Positions 48,034-56,220 of a DNA stretch of 64,000 nt are shown here, piece after piece; position 1 is the stretch's first letter, and every line of letters begins with the position of its first letter. Source of the DNA: CAWGJC01 sp965276665. GTDB taxonomy: Bacteria; Pseudomonadota; Alphaproteobacteria; Acetobacterales; Acetobacteraceae. The notes under the pieces were generated by a model that worked only from the letters and a program-made list of their open reading frames with translations, was not told where the DNA came from and made no database searches. Location: positions 3,410,001 through 3,474,000 of the forward strand of contig OZ255620.1 of assembly GCA_965276665.1 (NCBI GenBank), in the 5' to 3' direction. Both the position numbers and the translations under genes were made by a program.

Positions 48034-48444
48034 TCAGCTCGCAGCGCGTCCCTTCGTGCCGAGGCCGATCTTCTTGGCGAGCGAGGAGCGGTGGCGGGCG
48101 TAGCTCGGCGCGACCATCGGGTAGTCATGCGGCAGACCCCACCGCTCCCGATACTGCTCCGGCGTCATGTTGTAGGCGGTCTTGAGGTGACGCTTCAGCA
48201 TCTTGAGCTTCTTGCCATCCTCGAGGCAGATAATGTGGTCGGGGAACACCGAGCGCTTCACCGGCACCGCCGGCATCGGCCGTTCCGGCTCGGGCGCCCG
48301 GCTGCCGACGCCCGCGAGCGTGCGATAAACGTCCTGTATCAGGGACGGCAGCGCCTCCGCCGGCACCGAGTTGTTGGACACATGCGCCGAGACGATCTGA
48401 GCGGTCAATCCAAGTACGTCAGGGCCTGTCACGCTGTCCGTCAT
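48034..48444 (-). CDS. MucR/Ros family zinc-finger transcriptional regulator
   Basis: 136-aa MucR-type protein. The C2H2-like zinc module is FPDHIICLEDGKKLKMLKRHLKTAYNMTPEQYRERWGLP, complete, followed by a basic tail for DNA binding. MucR-type proteins regulate exopolysaccharide and cell-cycle genes in Alphaproteobacteria. The ATG at 48444 follows AAAGGAGC. It lies between fur and the divergent tusA; the 74-bp gap to fur suggests a promoter for fur-olsB. Confidence 0.9.
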   Translation of the reverse strand: MTDSVTGPDVLGLTAQIVSAHVSNNSVPAEALPSLIQDVYRTLAGVGSRAPEPERPMPAVPVKRSVFPDHIICLEDGKKLKMLKRHLKTAYNMTPEQYRERWGLPHDYPMVAPSYARHRSSLAKKIGLGTKGRAAS

Positions 48445-48549
48445 CTCGGCTCCTTTCCAAGCGATTGACGGCCGCCATATACGAGAGACGCGGCCGAGTC
48501 GCAATGGATCCGCCCCCGATTCGCGAAATGGACAAGAAGCGGAGCAGTC

Positions 48550-48816
48550 ATGCTCAAGTCAAGCGCCGGGATGGCCCCAAGCAACGCGCATCCCGACCGG
48601 GAACTCGACATCACCGGCGAGATCTGCCCGATGACGTTCGTGCGCGTCCGGCTGGCCCTCGATCGCATGGGGTCGGGAGAGGTGCTGCAGGTGCGGCTTA
48701 AGGGCGAGGAGCCGCGGCGGAACGTGCCGCGCACCGCCGCCGAGCAGGGTCATGCCGTGCTTGTGGCAACCGCGTCCGCCGACGGCGTCACCCTGGTCAC
48801 GATCCGCAAGCGGTAA
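48550..48816 (+). CDS. tusA: TusA-family sulfur transfer protein
   Basis: 88-aa TusA/SirA-like sulfur carrier with the Cys-Pro motif in GEICPMTFVRVRLALDRM. In bacteria it shuttles persulfide sulfur for tRNA thiolation or other paths. It stands alone on the plus strand, divergent from mucR and with its last 20 bp overlapping the 3' end of rimI. Fits with the Fe-S and tRNA-modification genes nearby. Confidence 0.9.
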   Translation: MLKSSAGMAPSNAHPDRELDITGEICPMTFVRVRLALDRMGSGEVLQVRLKGEEPRRNVPRTAAEQGHAVLVATASADGVTLVTIRKR

Positions 48817-49246
48817 GCGGCGCACGCAGCACGAGCGCGTCCGTGCCGTCCGAATAGTAGCGCCGGCGCACTCCCATTTCGGCGAAACCTACCGCCAGAT
48901 AGAGCGCGCGCGCGCCGGCATTGCGGAGCGCGACCTCGAGGAACATCTCCCCGGCCCCTCGCGACGCCGCCTCCCGCATCGCCGCTTCCAGCAAAGCCCG
49001 CCCGGTGCCGCGTCGCCGGCGCTCCGGCCGCACCGCGAGCGTCAGGATTTCGGCCTCGCCGGCCGCCGTTCGCGCGAGCACCATGCCGCCTGCCGAATCG
49101 ATGAAGCCGAACGCCCCGGGCAGGGCGAGCTGGAGCGCCATCGCCTCGGCACCCCAGGCATCCGGCGGGGAAAAGCTCGCGGCATGGATCGCCGCGAGCG
49201 AGGCCGCGTGCGGAATGCCGGCAGGGACGATGTCCGGTTCGGTCAT
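48797..49246 (-). CDS. rimI: ribosomal-protein-alanine N-acetyltransferase
   Basis: GNAT enzyme that acetylates the N-terminal alanine of ribosomal protein S18, 149 aa. Core: ILTLAVRPERRRRGTGRALLEAAM (acetyl-CoA loop) and FLEVALRNAGARALYLAVGFAEMGVRRRYYSDG, which closely matches RimI. It overlaps the tsaB stop by 4 nt (tsaB-rimI operon), the common order in bacteria. Confidence 0.93.
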   Translation of the reverse strand: MTEPDIVPAGIPHAASLAAIHAASFSPPDAWGAEAMALQLALPGAFGFIDSAGGMVLARTAAGEAEILTLAVRPERRRRGTGRALLEAAMREAASRGAGEMFLEVALRNAGARALYLAVGFAEMGVRRRYYSDGTDALVLRAPLTACGS

Positions 49247-49881
49247 CTGGGCGGTGATCGCACCACCTCCGGCCGTCTCGCCTCGGGCGGATCGACATAG
49301 AGCGGCATCGCCGCCAGCGGCGGCAAGGCGCCGTGATGGCGGCGCAGCGCCGCCGCCGCGATGGCCTCGGCGCGCGGCATCCGTCGGTCGGTGAGCAGCA
49401 CATCCTGGCCCGTCGCGGCGAGCCGCGCCGCCACCGCGACCGCCGCATCCCCAGCCACCGCCACGGGACCCTGCGCAGGCGGCAGCGCCTCCAGCGCGAC
49501 GGTCGAAAATCCACCGCCGCGATCGAGGAACACCCGGCCGCGCCGGCTGTCTATCGCCGTCCAGAGCGTCCGCCCCGGCAATGCCGGGCCCGCGGCGAAC
49601 ACCTCGGCCAGCGTCACCGGCAGCAGCGGAATGCTTGCGCCGAGCGCGATCCCGTGCGCGAGCGAAAGCGCGGCGCGCAATCCGGTAAACCCGCCCGGCC
49701 CGACCGTGACCGCCACCATATCCGGCATCACTCCCGCCAGCATGTCCTCGGCCATGCGCGGCAACGCCGCCGCTTGGCCGCGTCCGCCCTCGAGCATGCG
49801 GAGCGCGAGCACGCGACCATCCTGCACCAAGGCCGCCGACGCACGCGCCAGCGCGGCGTCGAGCGTCAGTAGCCGGAGCAC
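49243..49881 (-). CDS. tsaB: tRNA N6-threonylcarbamoyladenosine biosynthesis protein TsaB
   Basis: Partner of TsaD in t6A37 tRNA modification, 212 aa. Starts with LTLDAALARASAALVQDGR and has AAALPRMAEDMLAG, TVGPGGFTGLRAALSLAHG and TAIDSRRGRVFL, all TsaB signatures. The GTG at 49881 is used. The order tsaB-rimI is conserved. A RutE-like gene lies 16 bp upstream. Confidence 0.93.
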   Translation of the reverse strand: MLRLLTLDAALARASAALVQDGRVLALRMLEGGRGQAAALPRMAEDMLAGVMPDMVAVTVGPGGFTGLRAALSLAHGIALGASIPLLPVTLAEVFAAGPALPGRTLWTAIDSRRGRVFLDRGGGFSTVALEALPPAQGPVAVAGDAAVAVAARLAATGQDVLLTDRRMPRAEAIAAAALRRHHGALPPLAAMPLYVDPPEARRPEVVRSPPR

Positions 49882-49897
49882 GCCTGCAGGAATCGTC

Positions 49898-50599
49898 TCA
49901 GAGAATTTCGCACGCTTCCCAGAAATCGAGCCGCGGCAGCCGCGGCATCAGGCCCTCCGGGTCGCCATAGCCGAGATTGACCAGGAAGTTCGACTTCCAT
50001 CCGCGCGCCACCAGGAATTCCGCATCCACCTTGTCGCGGTCAAAGCCCGACATCGGCCCGGTGTCCAGGCCGAGCGCGCGCGCCGCCAGGATCAGGTAAG
50101 CCCCCTGCAGGGTGCCGTTGCGAAACGCGGTCTCGTTCGCCAGCGCCTCGTTGCCGGCGAACCAGCTCCTTGCATCGGCATGCGGGAACAGCCGCGGCAA
50201 CTGCTCATGGAAGGACGGGTCGTACGCCACGATCACCGTCACCGGGGCCGACATCGTCTTGTCGACGTTGCCGGCCGACAGCGCGGCACGCAGACGCTCG
50301 CGCGCCGGGTGCGTGCGCAGAAACACGAAACGCGCCGGTGAGGAATTGGCCGAAGTCGGCCCCGCGCGCATCAGTTCGTAGAGCGCGCGGAGCGTTTCCT
50401 CCTCGACCGGCCGGTCGGTCCAGCGGTGATGCGTCCGCGCTTCCCGGAACAGCAGGTCGAGCGAGGCGCCGTCAAGCAGCTTAAGACCGGGCGCCGCCGG
50501 CGGCGCATCATGTCCCGCCGCGACATCCTCCGGAGGGATCTGCGGCGGTGGCGTTTCCGCCGCGTGCTCCTCGCCGCTCACCGAGGCGCCTCCGCTCAT
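49898..50599 (-). CDS. malonic semialdehyde reductase (RutE-like nitroreductase)
   Basis: FMN-dependent nitroreductase-family enzyme of 233 aa. The RutE/YdfG-type core includes SLDLLFREARTHHRWTDRPV, MRAGPTSANSSPARFVFL, and GPMSGFDRDKVDAEFL. RutE reduces malonic semialdehyde in pyrimidine breakdown. Residues 1-37 are an acidic Pro/Ala-rich extension not seen in RutE, so the start may be further in. Neighbours (nfu, tsaB) are unrelated. Confidence 0.82.
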   Translation of the reverse strand: MSGGASVSGEEHAAETPPPQIPPEDVAAGHDAPPAAPGLKLLDGASLDLLFREARTHHRWTDRPVEEETLRALYELMRAGPTSANSSPARFVFLRTHPARERLRAALSAGNVDKTMSAPVTVIVAYDPSFHEQLPRLFPHADARSWFAGNEALANETAFRNGTLQGAYLILAARALGLDTGPMSGFDRDKVDAEFLVARGWKSNFLVNLGYGDPEGLMPRLPRLDFWEACEIL

Positions 50600-50608
50600 C
50601 GAGGCGCC

Positions 50609-51169
50609 CTAGAGCTCGACCTGCTCCACCGCGACAACTTCTGGGACATAATGGCGCAGCATGTTCTCGATGCCGTGCTTCAGCGTCGCCCGGGAGGAGG
50701 GGCAGCCGCTGCAGGCGCCCTGCATGTGCAGGCGAACCACGCCGTCCCGATAGCCGCGGAATACGATATCTCCGCCATCGCCGGCCACCGCCGGGCGGAC
50801 GCGGGTGTCGAGAAGTTCCTTGATCTGCGCCACCACCTCGAGGTCGGCCGGGGCGATCTCGTCCTCGTCGCTGGGGAGGCTCTCGCCCTCGATCACCGGC
50901 AGGCCGGCGACGAAATGCTCCATCACCGCGCCGAGAACCTGCGGCTTCAGCTCGACCCAATCCTCTGCGTCCGTCTTGGTGACGGTGATGAAATCGCTGC
51001 CGAGGAACACACGCGCCACACCCGGGAGCGCGAACAGTGCACCCGCCAGCGGGCTGCGCGCGGCGGATGCCGGGCTCGCGAAATCCGCGGTTCCGCCGCC
51101 CATGACCATCCGTCCGGGCAGAAATTTGAGGGTCGCGGGATTTGGCGTGCTTTCCGTCTCGATGAACAT
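50609..51169 (-). CDS. NifU-family Fe-S carrier (Nfu type)
   Basis: 186 aa with an N-terminal Nfu_N domain (MFIETESTPNPATLKFLPGR) and the C-terminal NifU domain GACSGCPSS, whose CxxC carries a transient 4Fe-4S cluster for delivery to apoproteins. The RutE-like gene follows 9 bp later. It is the first gene of the minus-strand block nfu-rutE-tsaB-rimI. Confidence 0.93.
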   Translation of the reverse strand: MFIETESTPNPATLKFLPGRMVMGGGTADFASPASAARSPLAGALFALPGVARVFLGSDFITVTKTDAEDWVELKPQVLGAVMEHFVAGLPVIEGESLPSDEDEIAPADLEVVAQIKELLDTRVRPAVAGDGGDIVFRGYRDGVVRLHMQGACSGCPSSRATLKHGIENMLRHYVPEVVAVEQVEL

Positions 51170-51272
51170 GGGCCAGCCTCACTCTGTCAGGCCCTTAGAT
51201 GGCGGAAGCCCCATCGTCGCGCAAGGCGCGCCATCACGAAGCTGACAGCGCAAATTGGAGGGACGCACCAAC

Positions 51273-52094
51273 ATGCCGACCACGCCCAGCCTGCCGCCCG
51301 GCAGCACGGACACCCACATGCATATCTACGAACCCGGCTACCCGGCGAGCCCGATCGCCAACCCGCCCGAACCCGCCGCCACGCTCGCCGATTACCGGCG
51401 CGAGATGGACCAGCTCGGCCTCACCCGGACCATCATCGTCCAGCCAAGCTCCTACGGCACCGACAATGCCTGCACCCTCGCCGCCATCGCCTCGCTCGGC
51501 CGGGCGGCCCGGGGGGTCGCCATCCTCGACGAAGCCGTCAGCGAGCAGGAGCTCGACACCCTCACCCGCCAGGGCATCGTCGGCCTCCGCGCCCTGCTGA
51601 CCAGCCCGGCCGGCATGATGAGCTGGGACCGGCTGCATCGAATGGCCCCGCGCGCCATCGCCCGCGGCTGGAACCTCAACCTGCAATTCCCGGCCGGCGA
51701 GCTCGCCGAGCGCGAGGATTTCCTCCGCGCCCTGCCAGGACAGCTCGTCTTCGACCACCTCGCCCTGCCCGGACAGGACCACGCGGCCGACGGCCCGGAA
51801 CTCGCGCCGCTTTTCCGCCTGCTCGACACCGGCCGCGCCTGGGTCAAACTCTCCGCCCCCTACCAGACCGGCGAAACCCCGCCCTACCCGCGCGCGAAAA
51901 CCCTGGCCCGGCGCCTGATCGCCCACGCCCCGCAACGCTGCCTCTGGGCCACCAACTGGCCCCACCCCGGCCAAGCCCCACGCCCTAGCAACGCAAGCCT
52001 CGCCACCCTCCTTATGGACTGGGCCCCCGACGAAGCCACCCGCCATACCATCCTCGTCACCAATCCGGCGCGACTCTATGGCTTCGATGGTTGA
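51273..52094 (+). CDS. amidohydrolase family protein (LigI/galactarolactone-hydrolase-like)
   Basis: TIM-barrel hydrolase, 273 aa. Begins TDTHMHIYEPGYPASP, and has TIIVQPSSYGTDNACTLAAI, VGLRALLTSP, HLALPGQDHAADGPELAPLFRLL and the terminal WATNWPHPG. This is the LigI/GLI-like branch, which needs no metal and opens lactones such as 2-pyrone-4,6-dicarboxylate. ATG 51273 follows GGAGGG. A type II repeat starts 4 bp after the stop, separating it from the monooxygenase gene. Confidence 0.8.
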   Translation: MPTTPSLPPGSTDTHMHIYEPGYPASPIANPPEPAATLADYRREMDQLGLTRTIIVQPSSYGTDNACTLAAIASLGRAARGVAILDEAVSEQELDTLTRQGIVGLRALLTSPAGMMSWDRLHRMAPRAIARGWNLNLQFPAGELAEREDFLRALPGQLVFDHLALPGQDHAADGPELAPLFRLLDTGRAWVKLSAPYQTGETPPYPRAKTLARRLIAHAPQRCLWATNWPHPGQAPRPSNASLATLLMDWAPDEATRHTILVTNPARLYGFDG

Positions 52095-52097
52095 AGG

Positions 52098-52286
52098 AAG
52101 GCCAGGGGCTCTGCCCCTGGACCCCGCTAAGGGCACAGCCCTTAGAACCCGCTACGGCTGCTCGGAGAGGGGTGGGCGACGAGGTGGTCGCGACCACTCC
52201 GTCGCCCACCCCTCTCCAAACAGCCGTAATGGATTCCAAAGGCTCGGCCTTTGGCGGGGGTCCAGGGGGCAGAGCCCCCTGGCCTT
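52098..52286. repeat. paired palindromic element, type II copy 2
   Basis: Same design as the copy at 25416. Outer left arm (CCAGGGGC/GCCCCTGG, CTAAGGGC/GCCCTTAG) begins 4 bp after the hydrolase stop. Central inverted repeat runs GGCTGCTCGGAGAGGGG / CCCCTCTCCAAACAGCC and extends inward through GGCGACG / CGTCGCC. Its loop holds the perfect 14-bp palindrome GTGGTCGCGACCAC (52184-52197). The right part ends GGCCTT. Confidence 0.85.
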
Positions 52287-52324
52287 TCCTTGCACCGGGC
52301 GTCCGGAGTCCCGATCTCTTCGGG

Positions 52325-53344
52325 ATGACAGCATTTTCGATTCTCGATCTTGCACCGGTGCCAGAGGGGGCGTTGCCCGCGGAGGCGTTGCGGCGATCGC
52401 TGGATTTGGCGCGGCATGCCGAGCGGTGGGGGTATCGGCGGTTCTGGCTCGCCGAGCATCACAACATGATTGGCATCGCGAGTGCCGCGACGGCGGTGGT
52501 GATCGGGTATGTCGCGGGTGGCACCGAGACCATTCGCGTGGGGTCGGGCGGCATCATGCTGCCCAACCATGCGCCGCTGGTGATTGCCGAGCAGTTCGGG
52601 ACGTTGGCGTCCTTGTATCCGGGACGGATCGAGCTTGGGCTGGGTCGTGCGCCCGGCACCGATCAGCGGACGGTGCGGGCGTTGCGGCGTGATCCGATGG
52701 CGGCCGATACCTTCCCCGAGGATGTTCTGGAGCTGCAGGCGCTGTTCGGCCCTGTGCAGGCCGGACAAGCGGTGCAGGCGGTTCCGGGCGCGGGGCTGGA
52801 GGTGCCGATCTGGATTCTCGGGTCGAGCCTGTTCGGGGCGGAGCTCGCGGGCGTGCTGGGCCTGCCCTATGCGTTCGCCTCGCATTTCGCGCCGGATGCG
52901 CTGATGCCGGCGCTGGCGCGGTATCGCGGAAAGTTCCGGCCGTCGCGTCAGCTGGCGCGACCGCATGCGATGGCGGGGGTGAACGTGATTGCCGCGGAGA
53001 CCGACGCGGCGGCGCGCCGGCTTTTCACCTCGGTGCAGCAGAGTTTTGCGGCGATGCTGCGCGGCAAGCGCGGTCGGCTGCCGCCGCCGATCGACGATAT
53101 CGATGCATTCTGGTCGCCGGCCGAGAAGGCGCACGCGTCCGGCATGCTGGCCTGCTCGTTCGTGGGCTCCCCGGAGACGGTGCGAGCCGGGCTGCGCGGC
53201 TTTGTCGAGCGGACCGGGGTGGAGGAGGTGATGGTCGCCTCCGCCATCTTCGACCATGCTGCGCGGCTGCGCTCCTACGAGATCCTGGCCGACATCGCGC
53301 GGGACTTTGCGGCACCCGTGGCGGAGAGCGCCGCCGCCGAGTAG
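52325..53344 (+). CDS. LLM-class flavin-dependent oxidoreductase
   Basis: Bacterial luciferase-like monooxygenase, 339 aa, a TIM barrel using FMNH2. Features: FSILDLAPVPEGALPAEALRRSLDLARHAERWGYRRFWLAEHH, GGIMLPNHAPLVIAEQFGTLASLYPGRIELGLGRAPG, and C-terminal CSFVGSPETV. Like the YhbW/MsnO8-type group (not SsuD). ATG 52325 is the first good start after the repeat element. It faces another LLM gene end to end with 9 bp between stops. Substrate unknown. Confidence 0.9.
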   Translation: MTAFSILDLAPVPEGALPAEALRRSLDLARHAERWGYRRFWLAEHHNMIGIASAATAVVIGYVAGGTETIRVGSGGIMLPNHAPLVIAEQFGTLASLYPGRIELGLGRAPGTDQRTVRALRRDPMAADTFPEDVLELQALFGPVQAGQAVQAVPGAGLEVPIWILGSSLFGAELAGVLGLPYAFASHFAPDALMPALARYRGKFRPSRQLARPHAMAGVNVIAAETDAAARRLFTSVQQSFAAMLRGKRGRLPPPIDDIDAFWSPAEKAHASGMLACSFVGSPETVRAGLRGFVERTGVEEVMVASAIFDHAARLRSYEILADIARDFAAPVAESAAAE

Positions 53345-53353
53345 AGCGCGGCG

Positions 53354-54559
53354 TCAGGCCGGCTTGACGAGATCCCGGGCGCCGGATGCGCGCGCGTCGA
53401 AATGCTCCGGCACCGCGTGTCCGGTATCGGTGAACGCCTTGCGCAGCGCCTCGACATTCGGGCTGAAGATCGTCTTCCGGTTGCCCGTCGCCCAGGCGTA
53501 GCTGTCCTCGATCGTGTCGAGCGATTGCTGGAATCGCGGCGCCACCCAGCGCGCGAACAGCTCGTAGCTTCGCCAAGTGCGCTCGCGATCCGCCCAGTCA
53601 TGCGCGCGGAACAGGAAGCCGCCGAACCCGCCATCGCTCTTGTCGATCAGCGTCTGGATGCCGCGCGCCACCGTCTCGGGCGAGCCGACCAGCGTGGTGC
53701 CGGAGCGCACGCCGTCGGTGAGCGGGTCCTCGCTGCGGCCCGGCGGCCGGCCGAGCGCGTCCTCGAAATAGGTGACGGTCTCGAGCCGCTCGCCGACGCG
53801 CACATCCGCCATCGCCTGTTCGTCGGTCTCGGCGACATGCACGTTCATCACCATGCGCCAATCCGCGCGATCGATCGTGCGCCCGTTCGTCGCGGCCGCC
53901 TGCTCGGCGATGCGCCACTGCCCGGCGATGGCGTCGAGCCCGCCCGGCATGCCGGCGCCGAGCGAGAGCATGCCGACGCCGAAGCGCCCCGCCGCGGTCG
54001 GGCCGGACGGGGTGAGGGTGCTCGCCACCGCGATCGGGAAATGCGGGTCGCTGTAGGGGCGCAGATGCAGCCGCGCCTCGTTCATCTCGAACCAGTCGGT
54101 CTTGCGCGTCACCGGCCCGTCGCAGGCGAGCAGCGCCATGATCGCTTCCAGCGCCTCCTCCATCCGTCGGCGCTGCGTCGTCGGGTCGATGCCGAGCATG
54201 TAGGCGTCGGAGACCAGCGCCCCCGGGCCGCAGCCGAGCATCGCCCGCCCGCGGGTCATGTGGTCGAGCTGCACGAAACGCTGCGCGACCAGAAAGGGAT
54301 GATGGTAGGGCAAGCTGGTGACGCCGGTGCCGAGGCGGATATGCTTGGTGCGCTCCGCCGCCGCCGCGATCACCAGCTCGGGCGAGGCGATGATCTCCCA
54401 GCCGGCCGAGTGGTGCTCGCCGATCCAGGCCTCGTCATAGCCGAGCCGGTCGAGCCACTCGAGCATCTCGAGGTCGCGGGCGATCGCGAGCGTCGGGTTG
54501 TCGCCGCGCCGGTGGAAAGGGGCCAGGAAAATGCCGAACCGCAAGCCGCGCCGTGCCAT
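53354..54559 (-). CDS. LLM-class flavin-dependent oxidoreductase (second, divergent type)
   Basis: 401 aa luciferase-like monooxygenase of the LimB/limonene-monooxygenase-like type: GLRFGIFLAPFHRRGDNPTLAI, WIGEHHSAGWEIIASPELVIAAAAERT, LPYHHPFLVAQRFVQLDHMTRGRAMLGCGPG, and TTLVGSPETVARGIQTLI. It differs clearly from the one at 52325 and converges on it. ATG 54559 follows GGAGAGAAC. It diverges from the ECF sigma gene across 135 bp. Substrate unknown. Confidence 0.9.
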   Translation of the reverse strand: MARRGLRFGIFLAPFHRRGDNPTLAIARDLEMLEWLDRLGYDEAWIGEHHSAGWEIIASPELVIAAAAERTKHIRLGTGVTSLPYHHPFLVAQRFVQLDHMTRGRAMLGCGPGALVSDAYMLGIDPTTQRRRMEEALEAIMALLACDGPVTRKTDWFEMNEARLHLRPYSDPHFPIAVASTLTPSGPTAAGRFGVGMLSLGAGMPGGLDAIAGQWRIAEQAAATNGRTIDRADWRMVMNVHVAETDEQAMADVRVGERLETVTYFEDALGRPPGRSEDPLTDGVRSGTTLVGSPETVARGIQTLIDKSDGGFGGFLFRAHDWADRERTWRSYELFARWVAPRFQQSLDTIEDSYAWATGNRKTIFSPNVEALRKAFTDTGHAVPEHFDARASGARDLVKPA

Positions 54560-54640
54560 GGAGTTCTCTCCGCTTCTCCGCCCATGCTGGCCGAGCCGGG
54601 CGCGGAAGCCAATCGGGGTTTTGCGGCATCCGCGTGCAAC

Positions 54641-54665
54641 GGAATTTTTCCCGCGCCCCGGCGTC
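54641..54665 (+). promoter_or_regulatory. candidate ECF-type promoter upstream of the sigma factor gene
   Basis: GGAAT (54641-54645) followed after exactly 16 nt by CGTC (54662-54665), the usual form and spacing of an ECF sigma promoter. It lies about 30 bp before the ATG of the sigma factor gene, which suggests autoregulation. Found by eye only. Confidence 0.5.
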
Positions 54666-54694
54666 GATGCGGTGATGCCGGCGAAGGAAGGGCG

Positions 54695-55222
54695 ATGAAC
54701 GATCTGATGCTCCTCCTCGAACCGCTCATCCCGGCGCTCCGCCGCTACGCCAGCGCGCTGATGCGGGAGCGTGCGGCGGCCGACGATCTCGTGCAGGACT
54801 GCCTGGAGCGCGCGATCGGCCGCTGGCACCAGCGGCGCCCGGATGGCGATGTCCGCACCTGGCTGTTCACCATCCTGCACAACCTGGCGGTGAGCCGGAT
54901 GCGCCAGGCGGTGCGGCGCGGACCGCACACGACCCTCGACGACGCGCCGGAGGCCGCGACCGGCCGCCCCGCCACGCAGGAGAGCGCGCTCCGCCACCGC
55001 GACCTGCTGCGCGGCCTGGCGGCCCTGCCGGACCCGCAGCGCGCGGTGCTGCTGCTCGTCGGGGTCGAGGATCTCTCCTACGCCGAGGCGGCGCGGGTGC
55101 TCGATATTCCGGTCGGCACCGTCATGTCGCGGCTGTCGCGGGCGCGGGAGAAACTGTTGCAGGCCATGGAGCGCGGGGTCGAGCCGCTGGAACCGCGGTC
55201 CGGCCTGAGGAGAGTGAAATGA
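54695..55222 (+). CDS. ECF RNA polymerase sigma factor
   Basis: Group IV sigma factor, 175 aa. Region 2 (LIPALRRYASALMRERAAADDLVQDCLERAIGR, DVRTWLFTILHN) and region 4 (LAALPDPQRAVLLLVGVEDLSYAEAARVLDIPVGTVMSRLSRAREKL) are complete. ATG 54695 follows GAAGGAAGGG. The anti-sigma gene overlaps its stop (ATGA). The signal it responds to is unknown. Confidence 0.93.
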   Translation: MNDLMLLLEPLIPALRRYASALMRERAAADDLVQDCLERAIGRWHQRRPDGDVRTWLFTILHNLAVSRMRQAVRRGPHTTLDDAPEAATGRPATQESALRHRDLLRGLAALPDPQRAVLLLVGVEDLSYAEAARVLDIPVGTVMSRLSRAREKLLQAMERGVEPLEPRSGLRRVK

Positions 55223-56007
55223 GCGCCGAGCGTCCGATCACCGAGGACGACCTCCACGCCTATGTCGATGTGGCGCTCGATCCCGCGCGCCGCGAGGAAG
55301 TCGCCGCCTACCTGGACCGCCACCCGGACATCGCCACCCGCATCGCCGGCTATACCGCCCAGCGCGCCATGCTGCGGGACGCGCTGGCGCCGATCGCCGA
55401 GGCGCCGGTGCCGCCGCACCTCAGCCTCGCCCGGCTGATCGAAGCGCACCGCCGGCCGGCCTTCCCCCTCGTCCGCTCCTGGCTCGCGGCGGCCGCGGCG
55501 ATCGTGCTGATCGTGCTCGGGGGCGCCGGCGGATGGACCCTGCGCGGGGCCGCCGAGCCCCCGCGCAACGGCCTGATGGCGCTCGGCCGAGAAGCCGCCG
55601 ACAGCTACGCCGTCTACGCGCCCGACCGCGCCCACCCGGTGGAAATGGCCGCGGCCGATCAGGCCAACCTCGTGCGCTGGGTGTCGAACCGGCTGCACCG
55701 CCCGGTCAGCGTGCCCGACCTCTCGCCCTCCGGCTTCCACTTCATGGGCGGACGACTGGTCGCCACCCCGCACGGCCCCGCCGCCCTCTTCCTCTACGAC
55801 GACGACCAAGGTGCGCGCATCGCCATGCTCGTGCGCTCCATGCCCAACCAAGGCACCGCTCCCATGAAGCCCTGCAGCTACGGCAGTCTCGCAGGCTACG
55901 TCTGGGCCGGCCAAGGGCTCGGCTACAGCCTCGTCGCCGACGCCCCGCACACCCAACTCCATCCCCTCGCCAACGAAGCCCGCCGCCAGCTCAGCCTGGA
56001 GGATTGA
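55219..56007 (+). CDS. transmembrane anti-sigma factor
   Basis: 262-aa partner of the ECF sigma. Cytoplasmic part (residues 1-85) starts ITEDDLHAYVDVALDPARREEVAAYLDRHPD, typical of ChrR/RsgI-unrelated membrane anti-sigmas, without the zinc HxxxCxxC motif. One TM helix lies at about 93-112 (SWLAAAAAIVLIVLGGAGG). The periplasmic domain (about 120-262) has VSVPDLSPSGFHFMGGRLV, similar to other such anti-sigmas. Coupled to the sigma gene by 4 nt. Stop is 6 bp before a type II repeat. Confidence 0.88.
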   Translation: MSAERPITEDDLHAYVDVALDPARREEVAAYLDRHPDIATRIAGYTAQRAMLRDALAPIAEAPVPPHLSLARLIEAHRRPAFPLVRSWLAAAAAIVLIVLGGAGGWTLRGAAEPPRNGLMALGREAADSYAVYAPDRAHPVEMAAADQANLVRWVSNRLHRPVSVPDLSPSGFHFMGGRLVATPHGPAALFLYDDDQGARIAMLVRSMPNQGTAPMKPCSYGSLAGYVWAGQGLGYSLVADAPHTQLHPLANEARRQLSLED

Positions 56008-56012
56008 GGGAG

Positions 56013-56215
56013 AAGGCCAGGGGCTTCTGCCCCCATGCATCGTTTGGGACCCCGCTAAGGGCACAGCCCTTAGAACCCGCTAGGGCTGTTTGGAGAGGGG
56101 TGGGCTAGGTACCCGGTTGCAATCACCTCGTCGCCCACCCCTCTCCAAACAGCCGTAATGGATTCCAAAGGCTCGGCCTTTGGCGGGGGTCCAGGGGGCA
56201 GAGCCCCCTAGCCTT
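56013..56215. repeat. paired palindromic element, type II copy 3 (with small insertion)
   Basis: Starts 6 bp after the anti-sigma stop and ends 6 bp before the M24 stop, between convergent genes. It has the central inverted repeat beginning GGCTGTTTGGAGAGG and the loop sequence GGTTGCAATC (56115-56124), where the stem keeps pairing by a G-U wobble. The first outer hairpin is interrupted by an insert of about 14 bp (CATGCATCGTTTGG near 56034). Confidence 0.85.
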
Positions 56216-56220
56216 CTCCC

